Assembly: GCA_016713005.1 (NCBI GenBank)
Contig: JADJPY010000016.1
Coordinates: 62,001-126,000, forward strand
Direction: 5' to 3'
Length of the DNA stretch: 64,000 nucleotides
Source of the DNA: Ramlibacter sp.
Lineage (GTDB): Bacteria > Pseudomonadota > Gammaproteobacteria > Burkholderiales > Burkholderiaceae_C
The notes under the pieces were generated by a model, which searched no databases, was not told the DNA's origin, and was given only the letters and a program-made list of their open reading frames with translations. Positions 27,201-38,094 of this stretch are shown piece by piece. The number at the start of each line of letters is the position of its first letter. Position 1 is the stretch's first letter. The translations under genes were made by a program, and so were the position numbers.

Positions 27201-27943
27201 CAATCCGGCCCGAAATACTGCGGACAGCGCGCGCGGATGGCTTCCAGGAAGACCAGCGGAGACTGGATGTGCAGGCGCATGGCGCTGCTGGCGCCCGGCG
27301 CGTCTCCGGCCACGATGGCCTGGACGATGAGGCGGTGGTGGTCAATGGCGATCCTGTGGCTGCCCAGTTCGGGGATCGCCAGATGGCGGATGCGGTTCAT
27401 CCCGGTGCGCGCCAGCCGCAGCGCCGGCCACGCATGCGGGTGCCCCGCCAGCACCAGGATCTGGTGGTGAAACGCCTCGTCGCTGGCCAGATGGCTGGCG
27501 TAATCCTGCCTGGCGCTGGCGCTGACCTGGTCGCGCACGAACTTCGCCAGTCCGCGCCGGCGGGCCAGCGGCGCCTGGGCCGCCAGCTCAGCGGCCCGGC
27601 ATTCAATCATCTCGCGCACAAAAATCGCGTCGGCCACCTTGGCCCGGCTCAGCAGCGCCACAAAGCTGCCGCGCTGGGGCACGGACTCAAGCAGCCCTTC
27701 CACCGACAACTGGCGAAACGCCTCGCGCACCGGCGCGCGGCTGACCTGCAATTCGTCCGACACCGCCTGCTCCGACAGCGCCATGCCGGGCAGGAAGGTG
27801 CATTCCAGGATCGCCGAACGGATGGACTCATACACGCTGCGGCCCATCTGTCCACGGCCGGCTATTGCCTGCGCGCCGCCGGCGGGGACCGGGCTGGATG
27901 CGGCGACTGCCAATCCGGGTATCTGGGGGCGCGAACGTGCCAT
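27200..27943 (-). CDS. GntR-family regulator (FadR subfamily, FCD domain)
   Basis: 247 residues. The winged HTH is at about 33-100 (SDELQVSRAPVREAFRQLSV). The FCD ligand-binding domain follows (about 108-230) with metal-ligand-type His residues (DEAFHHQIL, IDHHRLIVQAI). An N-terminal tail of about 30 residues is disordered. Divergent from the sugar-acid operon starting at 28024, which it most likely controls. The stop overlaps the shared terminator. Confidence 0.9.
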   Translation of the reverse strand: MARSRPQIPGLAVAASSPVPAGGAQAIAGRGQMGRSVYESIRSAILECTFLPGMALSEQAVSDELQVSRAPVREAFRQLSVEGLLESVPQRGSFVALLSRAKVADAIFVREMIECRAAELAAQAPLARRRGLAKFVRDQVSASARQDYASHLASDEAFHHQILVLAGHPHAWPALRLARTGMNRIRHLAIPELGSHRIAIDHHRLIVQAIVAGDAPGASSAMRLHIQSPLVFLEAIRARCPQYFGPD

Positions 27944-27967
27944 GGTGATTGACGTATCTGAAGGCTA

Positions 27968-27996
27968 TTGTGCAAGTGTTGGCAGGATACTAGAAT
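27968..27996 (+). promoter_or_regulatory. Candidate promoter of the sugar-acid operon
   Basis: TTGTGC (27968-27973), 17-base spacer, TAGAAT (27991-27996), 28 bases before the Bug gene ATG, with ribosome site AAGGAG at 28011-28016. Lies in the GntR/Bug divergent gap. Confidence 0.5.
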
Positions 27997-28023
27997 CCCA
28001 GTAATTCAACAAGGAGACTCCGG

Positions 28024-29049
28024 ATGAAACAGCCCAACCCCACCCGCACCTTCCTGCGACTGGCTGCGTGCCTCGCCATCGCCGGGGCCTGGCCGCTGGC
28101 CGCCACCGCCCAAAGCGACTATCCGTCCAAGCCCATCAAGCTGGTCTCACCCTTCCCCGCGGGCGGCACCAGCGACATCATGGCGCGCATGCTGGCCGAA
28201 GAGATGGGCAAGCAGCTCAAGCAGCCCGTGCTGGTCGAGAACATCGGTGGCGCTGGTGGCGTGGTCGGCACGGACCGCGCACTCAAGGCGGCCGCCGATG
28301 GCTACACCCTGATCCAGACCGGCGTGGGCCAGAACGCCGTGGCCCACGGCATCAACCCGAAGGTTCCCTACGATTCCAACAAGGACTTCATTCACCTGAC
28401 GCAGGTGCACTCCGGCCCCAACGTGCTGGTGGCGCACCCCACGGCACCATTCAACACGTTTGCGGAGTTCCTGGCCTACGGCCGCGCCAACCCCGGCAAG
28501 CTGAACTACGGCTACACACCCGCCGCGTCGGGCCACATGGCCATGGAACTGCTGAAGCAGACGGCCCGCACCTGCACAGGCGCCAAGAAGGAAAACTGCA
28601 AGCCGCTGTTCATGGTGGGCATTCCCTACCGTGGCGGCGGCCCGATGATGACCGACCTGCTGGGCGGCCAGATCCCGATCATGTTCATCAACCAGGACGT
28701 GGCGCTGCAGCACATCAAGGCCGGCAAGCTCAAGGCGCTGGCGGTGAGCAGCCTGCAGCGCAACCCGCTGTACCCCGATGTGCCCACCATCCATGAAGCC
28801 GGCTTCCCCGGCTTCAGCGCGCTGTCGTGGTCGGGCATCTCGGTGGCCAGGGGGACTCCCAAGCCCATCGTGGACAAGCTGGAGGCTGCAGCCACTGCCG
28901 CCATGAAAACCCCTGCCATCCGTGCCCGCATGGAAGGCAACGGCTTTGTCGTGCCCGATCAAGGCTCGGCCGCCTACACACAGTTTGTCGCCAACGAACT
29001 GGAACGCTGGGTCCGCGTCATCAAGGTCGCCGGCATCAAGGAAGAATGA
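28024..29049 (+). CDS. Bug/TctC-family periplasmic substrate-binding protein
   Basis: 341 residues with a clear signal peptide (hydrophobic AACLAIAGAWPLAATAQS, cleavage near 30). Bug-family landmarks are YPSKPIKLVSPFPAGGTSDIMAR, ENIGGAGGVVGTDRA and a PYRGGGP segment. Such proteins bind carboxylates for tripartite tricarboxylate transporters or sensing; no TctA/TctB genes are nearby. An unusual short Cys-containing loop (TCTGAKKENCK, about 180) may be disulfide-bonded. First gene of the sugar-acid operon, so a sugar acid is the likely ligand. Confidence 0.92.
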   Translation: MKQPNPTRTFLRLAACLAIAGAWPLAATAQSDYPSKPIKLVSPFPAGGTSDIMARMLAEEMGKQLKQPVLVENIGGAGGVVGTDRALKAAADGYTLIQTGVGQNAVAHGINPKVPYDSNKDFIHLTQVHSGPNVLVAHPTAPFNTFAEFLAYGRANPGKLNYGYTPAASGHMAMELLKQTARTCTGAKKENCKPLFMVGIPYRGGGPMMTDLLGGQIPIMFINQDVALQHIKAGKLKALAVSSLQRNPLYPDVPTIHEAGFPGFSALSWSGISVARGTPKPIVDKLEAAATAAMKTPAIRARMEGNGFVVPDQGSAAYTQFVANELERWVRVIKVAGIKEE

Positions 29050-29053
29050 CTTC

Positions 29054-30526
29054 ATGACCGTGTTGCAATCCTTCCGTGCCCGCACGGGTGAGCCGCTGGG
29101 CGCGCCATTGGTGGCCTCCACCCCACAGCAGATCGATGCGGCCGTACAGGCCGCCGCCGAGGCATTTGAAGGCTGGCAATCCAGCGACGGCGCCACCCGC
29201 GGCGCGTTGTTGCGTGCACTGGCGCAGGCACTCGAAGGGGACCGCGAGGCGCTCGTTGCGCTGGCCGACGATGAGACAGCCCTCGGAACTGTGCGATTGA
29301 ACGGCGAGCTGGACCGCACCGCGTTCCAGTTGCGCCGCTTTGCCGACATAGCCGAGCGCGGCGTGCCATTTGCCTGGCTGGACGATCCGGCCGTCCCCGG
29401 CGCTCCACCGGCTGGCCATCCGGCAATGGCTCGCGTGCAGGTACCCCTGGGGCCTGTGGCAATGTTCTCGGCCAGCAATTTCCCGTTTGCGTTCTCGGTG
29501 CCCGGGGGCGACACCGCTTCGGCTCTGGCCGCCGGCTGCTCGCTGGTGATCAAGGCCCATGCCGGCCATCCGCTGACATCACAGCGCGTGCACGGACTGA
29601 TGCAACAAGTGTTGCAGGCACTCCGCCTTCCCGCCGGACTGATCGGCATGGTGCAGGGTGGCGGCAACGAGGTGGGCACGCAACTCATCCGCCACCCGCT
29701 CATCGCGGCCGGCGCCTTCACCGGTTCCACACGTGGCGGCGCTGCGCTGCAGGCCGAGGCCAATGCCCGGCCACGGCCCATCCCGTTCTATGGCGAGCTG
29801 GGCTCCATCAATCCCGTTGTCGCCTTGCCCGGCATCCTGGCCGCGAAGGGCGCCGAACTGGCCGCCACCCTGGCCGGATCCATCAGCCTGGGTTGTGGCC
29901 AGTTCTGCACCAGCCCCGGCGTGATCGTGGTGCTGGACGACCCGGCCAGCGACACCTTTGTGGCGGCTCTCTCCACCGCACTGGCGGGCCAGAACCCGCA
30001 CGCCATGCTCACCACCGGCATGCGGCGCGCCTTTGAGGCCGGCGCCAAAGCGTTGGTTGCCGCCGGAGCCAGGCCCCTGGTCAACGACCTCAGCGATGGC
30101 CCCGCGCCCCGTCCCTTCCTGGCCCAAGTGGACGCCGCCACCTTCATCGAGCGGGCTGCGTTGCACGACGAAGTGTTCGGCCCTGCTGCGCTGGTGGTGC
30201 GCGCAACCTCGGTGGCGCAGGCGGTGCAGGTGCTGCAGGCGGTGGGCGGCAGCCTGACGGTAACGCTGTGGGGCGTGGAGCACGACAGCGCCGAAGCCCG
30301 CTCGCTGGTGCGCGGTGCCACCGCCATTGCCGGGCGCGTGCTGTTTGCCGGCGTACCCACCGGCGTGGCCGTCACAGCCGCGCAGCAGCACGGCGGCCCA
30401 TGGCCCTCTTCCACCCAGCCCATGACCACTTCGGTGGGCGACGCGGCGCTGAACCGCTTCCTGCGGCCGGTGGCCTTGCAGGATGCCCCCGTCTGGCTCA
30501 CCGCCCGCCAGGGCCAACCCTGCTGA
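29054..30526 (+). CDS. NADP-dependent aldehyde dehydrogenase (2-ketoglutarate semialdehyde type)
   Basis: 490 residues, ATG 4 bases after the Bug stop. Fold motifs are the NFPFAFSVPGGD cofactor entrance, GELGSINP with the general-base Glu, and the catalytic Cys285 in GCGQFCTSPG. The sequence resembles alpha-ketoglutarate semialdehyde dehydrogenase, the last enzyme of non-phosphorylative sugar-acid pathways that end in 2-oxoglutarate. Operon context with a sugar-acid dehydratase supports this; exact substrate inferred. Confidence 0.88.
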   Translation: MTVLQSFRARTGEPLGAPLVASTPQQIDAAVQAAAEAFEGWQSSDGATRGALLRALAQALEGDREALVALADDETALGTVRLNGELDRTAFQLRRFADIAERGVPFAWLDDPAVPGAPPAGHPAMARVQVPLGPVAMFSASNFPFAFSVPGGDTASALAAGCSLVIKAHAGHPLTSQRVHGLMQQVLQALRLPAGLIGMVQGGGNEVGTQLIRHPLIAAGAFTGSTRGGAALQAEANARPRPIPFYGELGSINPVVALPGILAAKGAELAATLAGSISLGCGQFCTSPGVIVVLDDPASDTFVAALSTALAGQNPHAMLTTGMRRAFEAGAKALVAAGARPLVNDLSDGPAPRPFLAQVDAATFIERAALHDEVFGPAALVVRATSVAQAVQVLQAVGGSLTVTLWGVEHDSAEARSLVRGATAIAGRVLFAGVPTGVAVTAAQQHGGPWPSSTQPMTTSVGDAALNRFLRPVALQDAPVWLTARQGQPC

Positions 30527-30539
30527 AAGCAGAATTGCC

Positions 30540-32279
<1,740 letters not shown>

Positions 32280-32286
32280 GAACCCG

Positions 32287-33018
32287 ATGCCCCTGAACCC
32301 CGTCACCAAGGCCAAGCTCATGACCGTGAGCACCGCCACGTTGTGCACCGCCCTGTTCAAGCGCGGCCTGCGCAACCAGTTCATCCAGGATGTGCGTCCG
32401 GTCAACACCGACATCACGGCCAAGCTGCCCAACATGGTGGGCGAAGCCTTCACACTGCGCTACATCCCGGCGCGCGAAGACCTCAACCCCATCACCGTCT
32501 TCCAGGACCGCAACCACCCGCAACGTGTGGCGGTGGAGCAGTGCCCGCCCGGCGCGGTGATGGTGTTTGACAGCCGCAAGGACGCGCGCGCCGCTTCGGC
32601 CGGATCCATCCTCGTCACACGACTGATGGTGCGCGGCGCGGCCGGTGTGGTCACCGACGGCGGGTTTCGCGACGCACCCGAAATTGCAGCCCTGCCCTTT
32701 CCCGCCTATCACGCCAGGCCCAGCGCCCCGACCAACCTGACGCTTCACCAGGCGCTGGACATCAATGTGCCCATCGGCTGCGGCGACGTCGCCGTGTGGC
32801 CCGGTGACGTGGTGGTGGGCGACCGCGAAGGCGTGTTTGTCATCCCCGCCCATCTGGCCGACGAAGTGGCCGACGAGGCGGTAGAAATGACCGCGTTTGA
32901 AGACTTTGTCAGCGACATGGTCCTCAACGAAGGCCGCAGCATCCTTGGCCTGTACCCGCCGACAGAGCAAAAGAGCAAGGACGACTTTGCCGTCTGGCGC
33001 AAGGCCAGGGGACGCTGA
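32287..33018 (+). CDS. RraA-family protein (HMG/2-keto-acid aldolase type)
   Basis: 243 residues, ATG 7 bases after the dehydratase stop. The RraA-like fold is evident from GEAFTLRYIPAREDL, the metal/pyruvate site GAAGVVTDGGFRDAPEI and CGDVAVWPGDVVVGD. Such proteins include 4-hydroxy-4-methyl-2-oxoglutarate aldolases and related lyases as well as RNase E inhibitors. The catabolic operon points to an aldolase or hydratase acting on a 2-keto acid. Exact reaction unknown. Confidence 0.85.
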   Translation: MPLNPVTKAKLMTVSTATLCTALFKRGLRNQFIQDVRPVNTDITAKLPNMVGEAFTLRYIPAREDLNPITVFQDRNHPQRVAVEQCPPGAVMVFDSRKDARAASAGSILVTRLMVRGAAGVVTDGGFRDAPEIAALPFPAYHARPSAPTNLTLHQALDINVPIGCGDVAVWPGDVVVGDREGVFVIPAHLADEVADEAVEMTAFEDFVSDMVLNEGRSILGLYPPTEQKSKDDFAVWRKARGR

Positions 33019-33051
33019 GCCAGCCACCCACGGCGCGCCGATAATCAACGG

Positions 33052-33771
33052 GTGAATCCGAACCACCACGGCGCACGAGCCGCTTTTCTGGAGGGCGTGC
33101 GCGGTACCCTCCTCATCGTTCCCTCGTACCTGCCCTTCGCCGTGATCTGCGGCGTGGCGTCGGTCAATGCCGGCCTCAGCACCTCGGCCGCGCTGGCGCT
33201 GCCGGCGCTGGTGTTTGGCGGCTCGTCCCAGGCCGTGCTGACCCAGTTTCTGCAAAGTGCTTCTTCGCTGTGGATTGCCGTGCTCTCGGGCCTGGTGGTG
33301 AACCTGCGCATGGCCGTGTACAGCGCCGCCATGGCGCCCAAGCTGCGCCACCTGCCGCCTGGCAAGCGCATGCTGGTGGCCGCTTTCCTGGTGGACAACC
33401 TGTTTGCCTTCCTGCAGCAGCGCGAACAGGAACGCCCCGGCGACCCGCACCTGCTGAGCTACTACGCCGGCATGACAGCCATCCTCTGGCCGTCATGGGC
33501 CCTCTTCTGCGCGATTGGCGTGCTGGCCGGCAACATCATCCCCGCCAGCTGGCAGCTGGACTTTGCCATTCCGCTGTCGTTCATTGCCATCCTCGCCACC
33601 TCGGTGCGAGGCATGCCCATGCTGGCTGCCGCCGTGAGCGGCGGCGTGGCCAGTGTGGTGCTGTTTGCGCTGCCGCTCAAACTGGGCCTCATCGCCGCCT
33701 GCCTGCTGGGCCTGGCCGCCGGCCTGCTGATTGAAAAGCTGATGGGCCAGTCGGCGGAGGCCACACCATGA
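33052..33771 (+). CDS. azlC: AzlC-family branched-chain amino acid exporter, large subunit
   Basis: 239 residues from GTG 33052. Multi-pass inner-membrane protein with AzlC landmarks FLEGVRGTLLIVPSYLPFAV and VFGGSSQAV, and YYAGMTAILWPSWALF in the middle. The stop overlaps azlD (ATGA). AzlCD exports leucine, isoleucine, valine and analogues. It starts 33 bases after the RraA gene, on the same strand, so readthrough is possible. Confidence 0.92.
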   Translation: MNPNHHGARAAFLEGVRGTLLIVPSYLPFAVICGVASVNAGLSTSAALALPALVFGGSSQAVLTQFLQSASSLWIAVLSGLVVNLRMAVYSAAMAPKLRHLPPGKRMLVAAFLVDNLFAFLQQREQERPGDPHLLSYYAGMTAILWPSWALFCAIGVLAGNIIPASWQLDFAIPLSFIAILATSVRGMPMLAAAVSGGVASVVLFALPLKLGLIAACLLGLAAGLLIEKLMGQSAEATP

Positions 33772-34103
33772 GCAATCTCGACAGCTGGCTGGTTGTGCTG
33801 GGCCTGGCAGCAGGCACCTTCCTGATCCGCTATTCGTTCATCGGCTTGTTCGCCAATCGCGACATGCCAGCCTGGCTGACACACGGCCTCAAATTGCTGG
33901 TGCCTGCGGTCTTTGCCGCCATCGTGGCCAGCGGCGTGGCCATTGCAGGCGGCGCCATTGCCGGCTGGGCCTATTGGCCCCGTTACGCAGCGGCCGTCAT
34001 CGCCTTCGCCGTGGCCGTGCGCCACAAGGGCAACCTGCCGCTCACGCTGATCAGCGGGATGGGGGCGCTGCATGCGCTGACCTGGTTGCAGGGCGTACTC
34101 TAG
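33768..34103 (+). CDS. azlD: AzlD-family small subunit
   Basis: 111 residues, four hydrophobic helices, start overlapping the azlC stop. The AzlD motif TFLIRYSFIGLF is at about 19-30 and KLLVPAVFAAIVAS in the middle. Partner of AzlC in branched-chain amino acid export. Confidence 0.92.
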   Translation: MSNLDSWLVVLGLAAGTFLIRYSFIGLFANRDMPAWLTHGLKLLVPAVFAAIVASGVAIAGGAIAGWAYWPRYAAAVIAFAVAVRHKGNLPLTLISGMGALHALTWLQGVL

Positions 34104-34189
34104 GCACCCAGCCGGCAGGCGGCCCTCTGGCGAGGGCTGATGTTCGCCAGGGCACAGACCCCGCCCCCCACCCATGCGAGCATCGTTTC

Positions 34190-34852
34190 ATGCCATTTCT
34201 TTCATCCCGAAAGCCGCTTCGCCCCAGCCTGATCTCTGGCGCTGGCCTGTTCATCACGCTCCTGCTTGCCGCCATTGCCATGCCCAGTCACGCCACCGAA
34301 GAACCTGAATACCAAGTCGTTCGCGAGCTCCCGGGCATCGAAATGCGACAGTACGCCGCCTACGCGGTGGCCGAGGTTGTGGTGCCCGGCCCGGCCGATG
34401 AGGCCGGCAACCTGGCCTTCCCCATCCTGGCTGGCTACATCTTCGGCAAGAACAAGGGTGAGCGGAAGTTCTCGATGACGGCGCCTGTGACCCAGGCTGC
34501 CGAACCCGTGAAGCTTGAAATGACGGCGCCAGTCACCCAGACCGCCGCATCCGGTGGGTTCAGGGTGCAGTTTGTGTTGCCCAAGGGCGTGACCGCGGCC
34601 AGTGCGCCCGAACCCCTGGATGCGCGCGTCCAGCTTCGTGAGGTGCTGCCCAGCCGTGTGGCCGTGATCCGCTATTCGGGCTTCTGGTCGGACTCGAACT
34701 ACAGCGAACACCTGGCAAAGCTGCAGGCGGCGCTGCGCGCGGCAGGCCTGGCGTGGGAAGGCGAGCCTGTGTATTCACGCTACAACGCGCCATTCACGCT
34801 CTGGTTCATGCGGCGCAACGAGATCTGGTTGCGGCTGGCCAATCAGAACTGA
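34190..34852 (+). CDS. SOUL/HBP haem-binding family protein, exported
   Basis: 220 residues. An N-terminal hydrophobic signal (SLISGAGLFITLLLAAIAM, about 13-31) suggests export. The SOUL domain follows from about 38, with YQVVRELPGIEMRQYAAY, the paired MTAPVTQ segments, and FTLWFMRRNEIWL at the end. Members bind haem or tetrapyrroles; the role in bacteria is unclear. 86 bases of non-coding sequence separate it from azlD. Confidence 0.88.
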   Translation: MPFLSSRKPLRPSLISGAGLFITLLLAAIAMPSHATEEPEYQVVRELPGIEMRQYAAYAVAEVVVPGPADEAGNLAFPILAGYIFGKNKGERKFSMTAPVTQAAEPVKLEMTAPVTQTAASGGFRVQFVLPKGVTAASAPEPLDARVQLREVLPSRVAVIRYSGFWSDSNYSEHLAKLQAALRAAGLAWEGEPVYSRYNAPFTLWFMRRNEIWLRLANQN

Positions 34853-35003
34853 GCTGCAGGTTGCCAGCACTTTGGCGGCGACCCGCAAGTGCCGGAAAAA
34901 CCCACTGCCTGCCCCAAACGAAACGCACGCCGCCGTGGCCCGCCAGTTGCCGCGCCCCCCGTGGGGAGAAGACCGCACACAACAGTTTGGGACGATGGGG
35001 AAG

Positions 35004-35033
35004 AAAAAAACCCGCTATCTTTTTGATAGCGGG
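35004..35033 (-). terminator. Terminator of the acyl-CoA ligase gene, made by repeat F
   Basis: CCCGCTATC / GATAGCGGG, a perfect 9-bp stem with a 5-base loop, is followed on the minus strand by T7. It lies past the ligase stop at 35100. The stem is the first half of a dispersed repeat copy. Confidence 0.85.
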
Positions 35034-35071
35034 TCAGCAAGCAATGACGGGGGCTGGAGGCCGATTTCTTC
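35011..35071 (+). repeat. Dispersed repeat copy F
   Basis: CCCGCTATCTTTTTGATAGC, spacer, then GACGGGGGCTGGAGGCCGAT. A second hairpin (GGCCGATTT, 35059-35067, with AAATCGGCC, 35075-35083) lies at its right edge. It fills most of the 247-base gap 34853-35099, the rest of which shows nothing recognisable. Confidence 0.8.
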
Positions 35072-35099
35072 TAAAAATCGGCCCCAGCGTCCATCTTGA

Positions 35100-36779
35100 T
35101 CAGGCCCAGACCACCGGCCCCTTGGCCGCGTACCACTTGGCCACCTGCGCGTCCACCGCGGCTTCGATCTTGTTTCGCTTGATCTTCATCGTCGGCGTGA
35201 GGCAGCCGTTCTCGATGGACCAGGGCTCACGGGCCACCACGATCATGCGCAGCTGCTCGTAGTCGGACACATTGTCGTTGACGCGCTTGAGCACACCGGC
35301 CAGCTCGGCCTCGAACTCGGCCTTGAACGCCGCGTCCGCGAGCTTGGGTCGAACGGCTTCGGCCGGCACCACGATGGCGTAGGCCGACTGCTGGCCCACG
35401 CCGGACACCAGCGACAGCTCCACCAGCGGGCACTCGTTGATCATGTTCTCGATCGGCGCGGGCGCGACGTACTTGCCCTTGCCTGTCTTGAAGAGTTCCT
35501 TCTTGCGGCCGGTCAGCTTGAGCTGACCACCAGGGCCCACCTCGCCCAGGTCGCCGGTGCGGAAGAAGCCGTCCGGCGTGAAAGCCTCGGCGTCCAGGTC
35601 GGGGCGCTTGTAGTAGCCCACCAGCGTGCCGGGCGACTTGATCAGCACTTCGCCGTCCTCGTCCAGCCGGCGCTCCACGCCGGGGAAGGTGACACCCACG
35701 TAGCCGGGGTCCTTGAGCACCTTGGTCGTGGTGTGCGAGAAGGCAAAGTCCTCGGTCATGCCATAGCCTTCGACCAGGTGCAGGCCCAGGCGACGGTACC
35801 AGGCAATCAGCGCGGGCGGGATGGGCGCGGAGCCGCTGCCCGCCTGGATCACCTCGTTGAGGCCCAGTTTGGTGAGCACCTTCTTCGCGACGATCTTGCC
35901 CAGGATGGGGATGGACAGCAGCCGGTCCAGCTTTTTCTGCGGCATGTTGGCAAACACGCCCTGCTGGAACTTGAGCCACAGGCGCGGCACCGAGATGAAC
36001 ACCGTGGGCCGGGCGCGCTGCAGGTCGGCCAGGAACGTGTCCAGCGACTCGGCAAAAAAGATGTGGCCGCGGCCCAGCACGAAGCCGGCGCATTCGACCC
36101 AGGCGCGCTCGAAGATGTGGGCCAGCGGCAGGTATGACAGCACGCGGTAGGTAAAGCCCGCGCCCAGTTCCTTCTCCTGGTAGGCCACGATGCCCTCGCT
36201 GGCCTGCGAGGCGCGCTCAAAGCTGTGCATCACGCCCTTGGGCGTGCCGGTGGAGCCCGAGGTGTACATCAGCAGCGCCAGGTCGGAGCCCGCGCGTGCC
36301 GGCTTGCCGGCGATGGGCTCGGTGCGCGCGACGATGCTGTCCCAGGTCTCGTAGCTGTTCTTGGGCGCCAGCGGCATCGAGATGCAGGGCAGCCCGGCCG
36401 GAATGCCGCCCACCTGCTGGTCAAAGGTGTCGAGCTTGCCCACGAACAGCAGGCTTGCGCCGCTGTGCTCGAGCACGTACTTGACGGTATCGGCGGACTC
36501 AGTCGGGAAGATGGCCACCGTGGTCCCGCCGGACATCCAGATCGCCAGCTCGGCCATCATGAAATGCGCCGTGTTCTTGGACAAGATGGCGACACGGGCG
36601 CCCGGCTCGAAGCCGCGGCCCTTGAGGTGCGTCGCCATGCGCCTCGCCTGGTCCATCATCTGGCGCCAGGTGTAGTCCACCACCTTGCCGCCTCCGATGG
36701 GCTGGGTCAGGTAGACTTGGTCGGCACGGGCCGTTTCGTGTTCGTATACGTAGTCGAGTATCAGCTTGCTCGAGGGCAT
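35100..36779 (-). CDS. AMP-dependent synthetase (long-chain acyl-CoA synthetase-like)
   Basis: 559 residues of the ANL superfamily, forming an acyl-adenylate then acyl-CoA. The P-loop motif LMYTSGSTGTPKGVMH is at about 190-205, VEGYGMTED (A5) in the middle, and GFFRTGDLGEVGP (A7) and the GRKKELFKTGKGKYVAP hinge near the end. FadD-like proteins of this length act on medium or long fatty acids. Exact substrate unknown. Own transcript with repeat-derived terminator. Confidence 0.9.
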   Translation of the reverse strand: MPSSKLILDYVYEHETARADQVYLTQPIGGGKVVDYTWRQMMDQARRMATHLKGRGFEPGARVAILSKNTAHFMMAELAIWMSGGTTVAIFPTESADTVKYVLEHSGASLLFVGKLDTFDQQVGGIPAGLPCISMPLAPKNSYETWDSIVARTEPIAGKPARAGSDLALLMYTSGSTGTPKGVMHSFERASQASEGIVAYQEKELGAGFTYRVLSYLPLAHIFERAWVECAGFVLGRGHIFFAESLDTFLADLQRARPTVFISVPRLWLKFQQGVFANMPQKKLDRLLSIPILGKIVAKKVLTKLGLNEVIQAGSGSAPIPPALIAWYRRLGLHLVEGYGMTEDFAFSHTTTKVLKDPGYVGVTFPGVERRLDEDGEVLIKSPGTLVGYYKRPDLDAEAFTPDGFFRTGDLGEVGPGGQLKLTGRKKELFKTGKGKYVAPAPIENMINECPLVELSLVSGVGQQSAYAIVVPAEAVRPKLADAAFKAEFEAELAGVLKRVNDNVSDYEQLRMIVVAREPWSIENGCLTPTMKIKRNKIEAAVDAQVAKWYAAKGPVVWA

Positions 36780-36894
36780 GTCTCATCCTTGGATTCGTTG
36801 TCTGGCATGCACGGCCCCAATGCCGTCTGTCCGCGGACCATGCTAGTGGGACGCGGGTCCCCCGGCAATCGGGGAATGGAGCGCTTTGGGGTGA

Positions 36895-38094
36895 TTAGGG
36901 GCGCTTGCCGAATTCCTGCGCCTCGACAGTCCACGCCGCGGCCTGTTCACTCAGGGTAAATCCCAGTCCCGGGCGGTCGGAGACCCACATGCGGCCGTCC
37001 TTGAGCTGCATCTGCTCGTTGAACAGCGGGCCCAGCCACTCAAAGTGCTCCAGCCAGGGCTCCTCGGGGTAGGCCGCCGCCAGGTGCAAATGGATTTCCA
37101 TCGCAAAGTGCGGCGCCAGCTTCAGCCCCTTGAACGAGCCCAGCGCCATGATTTGCAGAAACGGCGTGATGCCGCCGACGCGCGGCGCGTCGGGCTGCAC
37201 AAAGTCGCAGCCGCCGGCCATGATCAGTTGCGCATGCTCGCCAAAGCTGGTGAGCATTTCGCCGGTGGCAATGGCCGTGTCAAAGCGCGCGGCCAGCTGG
37301 GCATGGCCTTCAAAGTCGCAGGCGTCCAGCGGCTCCTCGATCCAGGTGAGGTTCAGGTCTTCAAAGGAACGACAGGCACGCATGGCTTTGGGGCGGTCCC
37401 ATTGCTGGTTGGCGTCCACCATCAGCGGAAAGCTGTCGCCCAGCAGCTTGCGCACCGCGGTGACGCGCTCGATGTCCAACGGCAAATCGGGCTGGCCCAC
37501 CTTGATCTTGATGCCGCCAATGCCGCTTTCACGCGAAATTTCCACGTTCTTGAGCACCTGGTCCAGGGGCGTGTGCAGGTACCCGCCCGAGGTGTTGTAG
37601 CACTGCACGCTGTCGCGGTGGGCGCCCAGCAGCTTGGCCAGCGGCAGCCTGGCGCGCTTGGCCTTCAGGTCCCACAGGGCCACATCAAACGGCGCAATGG
37701 CCTGGGTGGTCATGCCGCTGCGACCCATGCTGGCGCCGGCCCACAGCAGGTCGGTGAAGATTCTGGCAATGTCGTTTGGGTCCTTGCCCAGCAGGTTGGG
37801 TGCCAGCTCTTTGGCGTGCGCAAACATGCCGGGGCCACCGGCGCGCTTGCTGTAACCAAAGCCGATGCCCTCAAATCCGTCGCGGGTGCGGATCTCGGCA
37901 AAGATGAAGGCAATCTCGGTCAGCGGCTTCTGCCGCCCGGTCAGCACCTTGGCGTCGCTGACCGGCGTGGCCAACGGCAATATGGTCAGCGATACCTGGA
38001 CCCACTCGATGCGGTCGCCCACCTCGGCGGCGGTCCGTCCATCGGTGACTTTGGCGTACGAAACGATATTGGATTCAACGGCTTTGCTGGGCAT
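36895..38094 (-). CDS. L-talarate/galactarate dehydratase (enolase superfamily)
   Basis: 399 residues matching the TalrD/GalrD family almost throughout, including TPVSDAKVLTGRQKPLTE and QCYNTSGGYLHTPLDQVLKN. Catalytic residues are in place: K196/K198 in GGIKIKVG, metal ligands D227, E253 and E279, and the general base H329 in KLAPHF, each within one position of the characterised enzyme. It dehydrates talarate or galactarate to a 5-keto-4-deoxy-glucarate. Its start lies inside the end of the tetR gene (20-base overlap). Confidence 0.93.
   Translation of the reverse strand: MPSKAVESNIVSYAKVTDGRTAAEVGDRIEWVQVSLTILPLATPVSDAKVLTGRQKPLTEIAFIFAEIRTRDGFEGIGFGYSKRAGGPGMFAHAKELAPNLLGKDPNDIARIFTDLLWAGASMGRSGMTTQAIAPFDVALWDLKAKRARLPLAKLLGAHRDSVQCYNTSGGYLHTPLDQVLKNVEISRESGIGGIKIKVGQPDLPLDIERVTAVRKLLGDSFPLMVDANQQWDRPKAMRACRSFEDLNLTWIEEPLDACDFEGHAQLAARFDTAIATGEMLTSFGEHAQLIMAGGCDFVQPDAPRVGGITPFLQIMALGSFKGLKLAPHFAMEIHLHLAAAYPEEPWLEHFEWLGPLFNEQMQLKDGRMWVSDRPGLGFTLSEQAAAWTVEAQEFGKRP

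Noticed and set aside
34930..34980. Third copy of the GC-rich moaA-mobA repeat
   Set aside because: Only a CGCCCCCCGTGGGGA stretch matches; too little to call.
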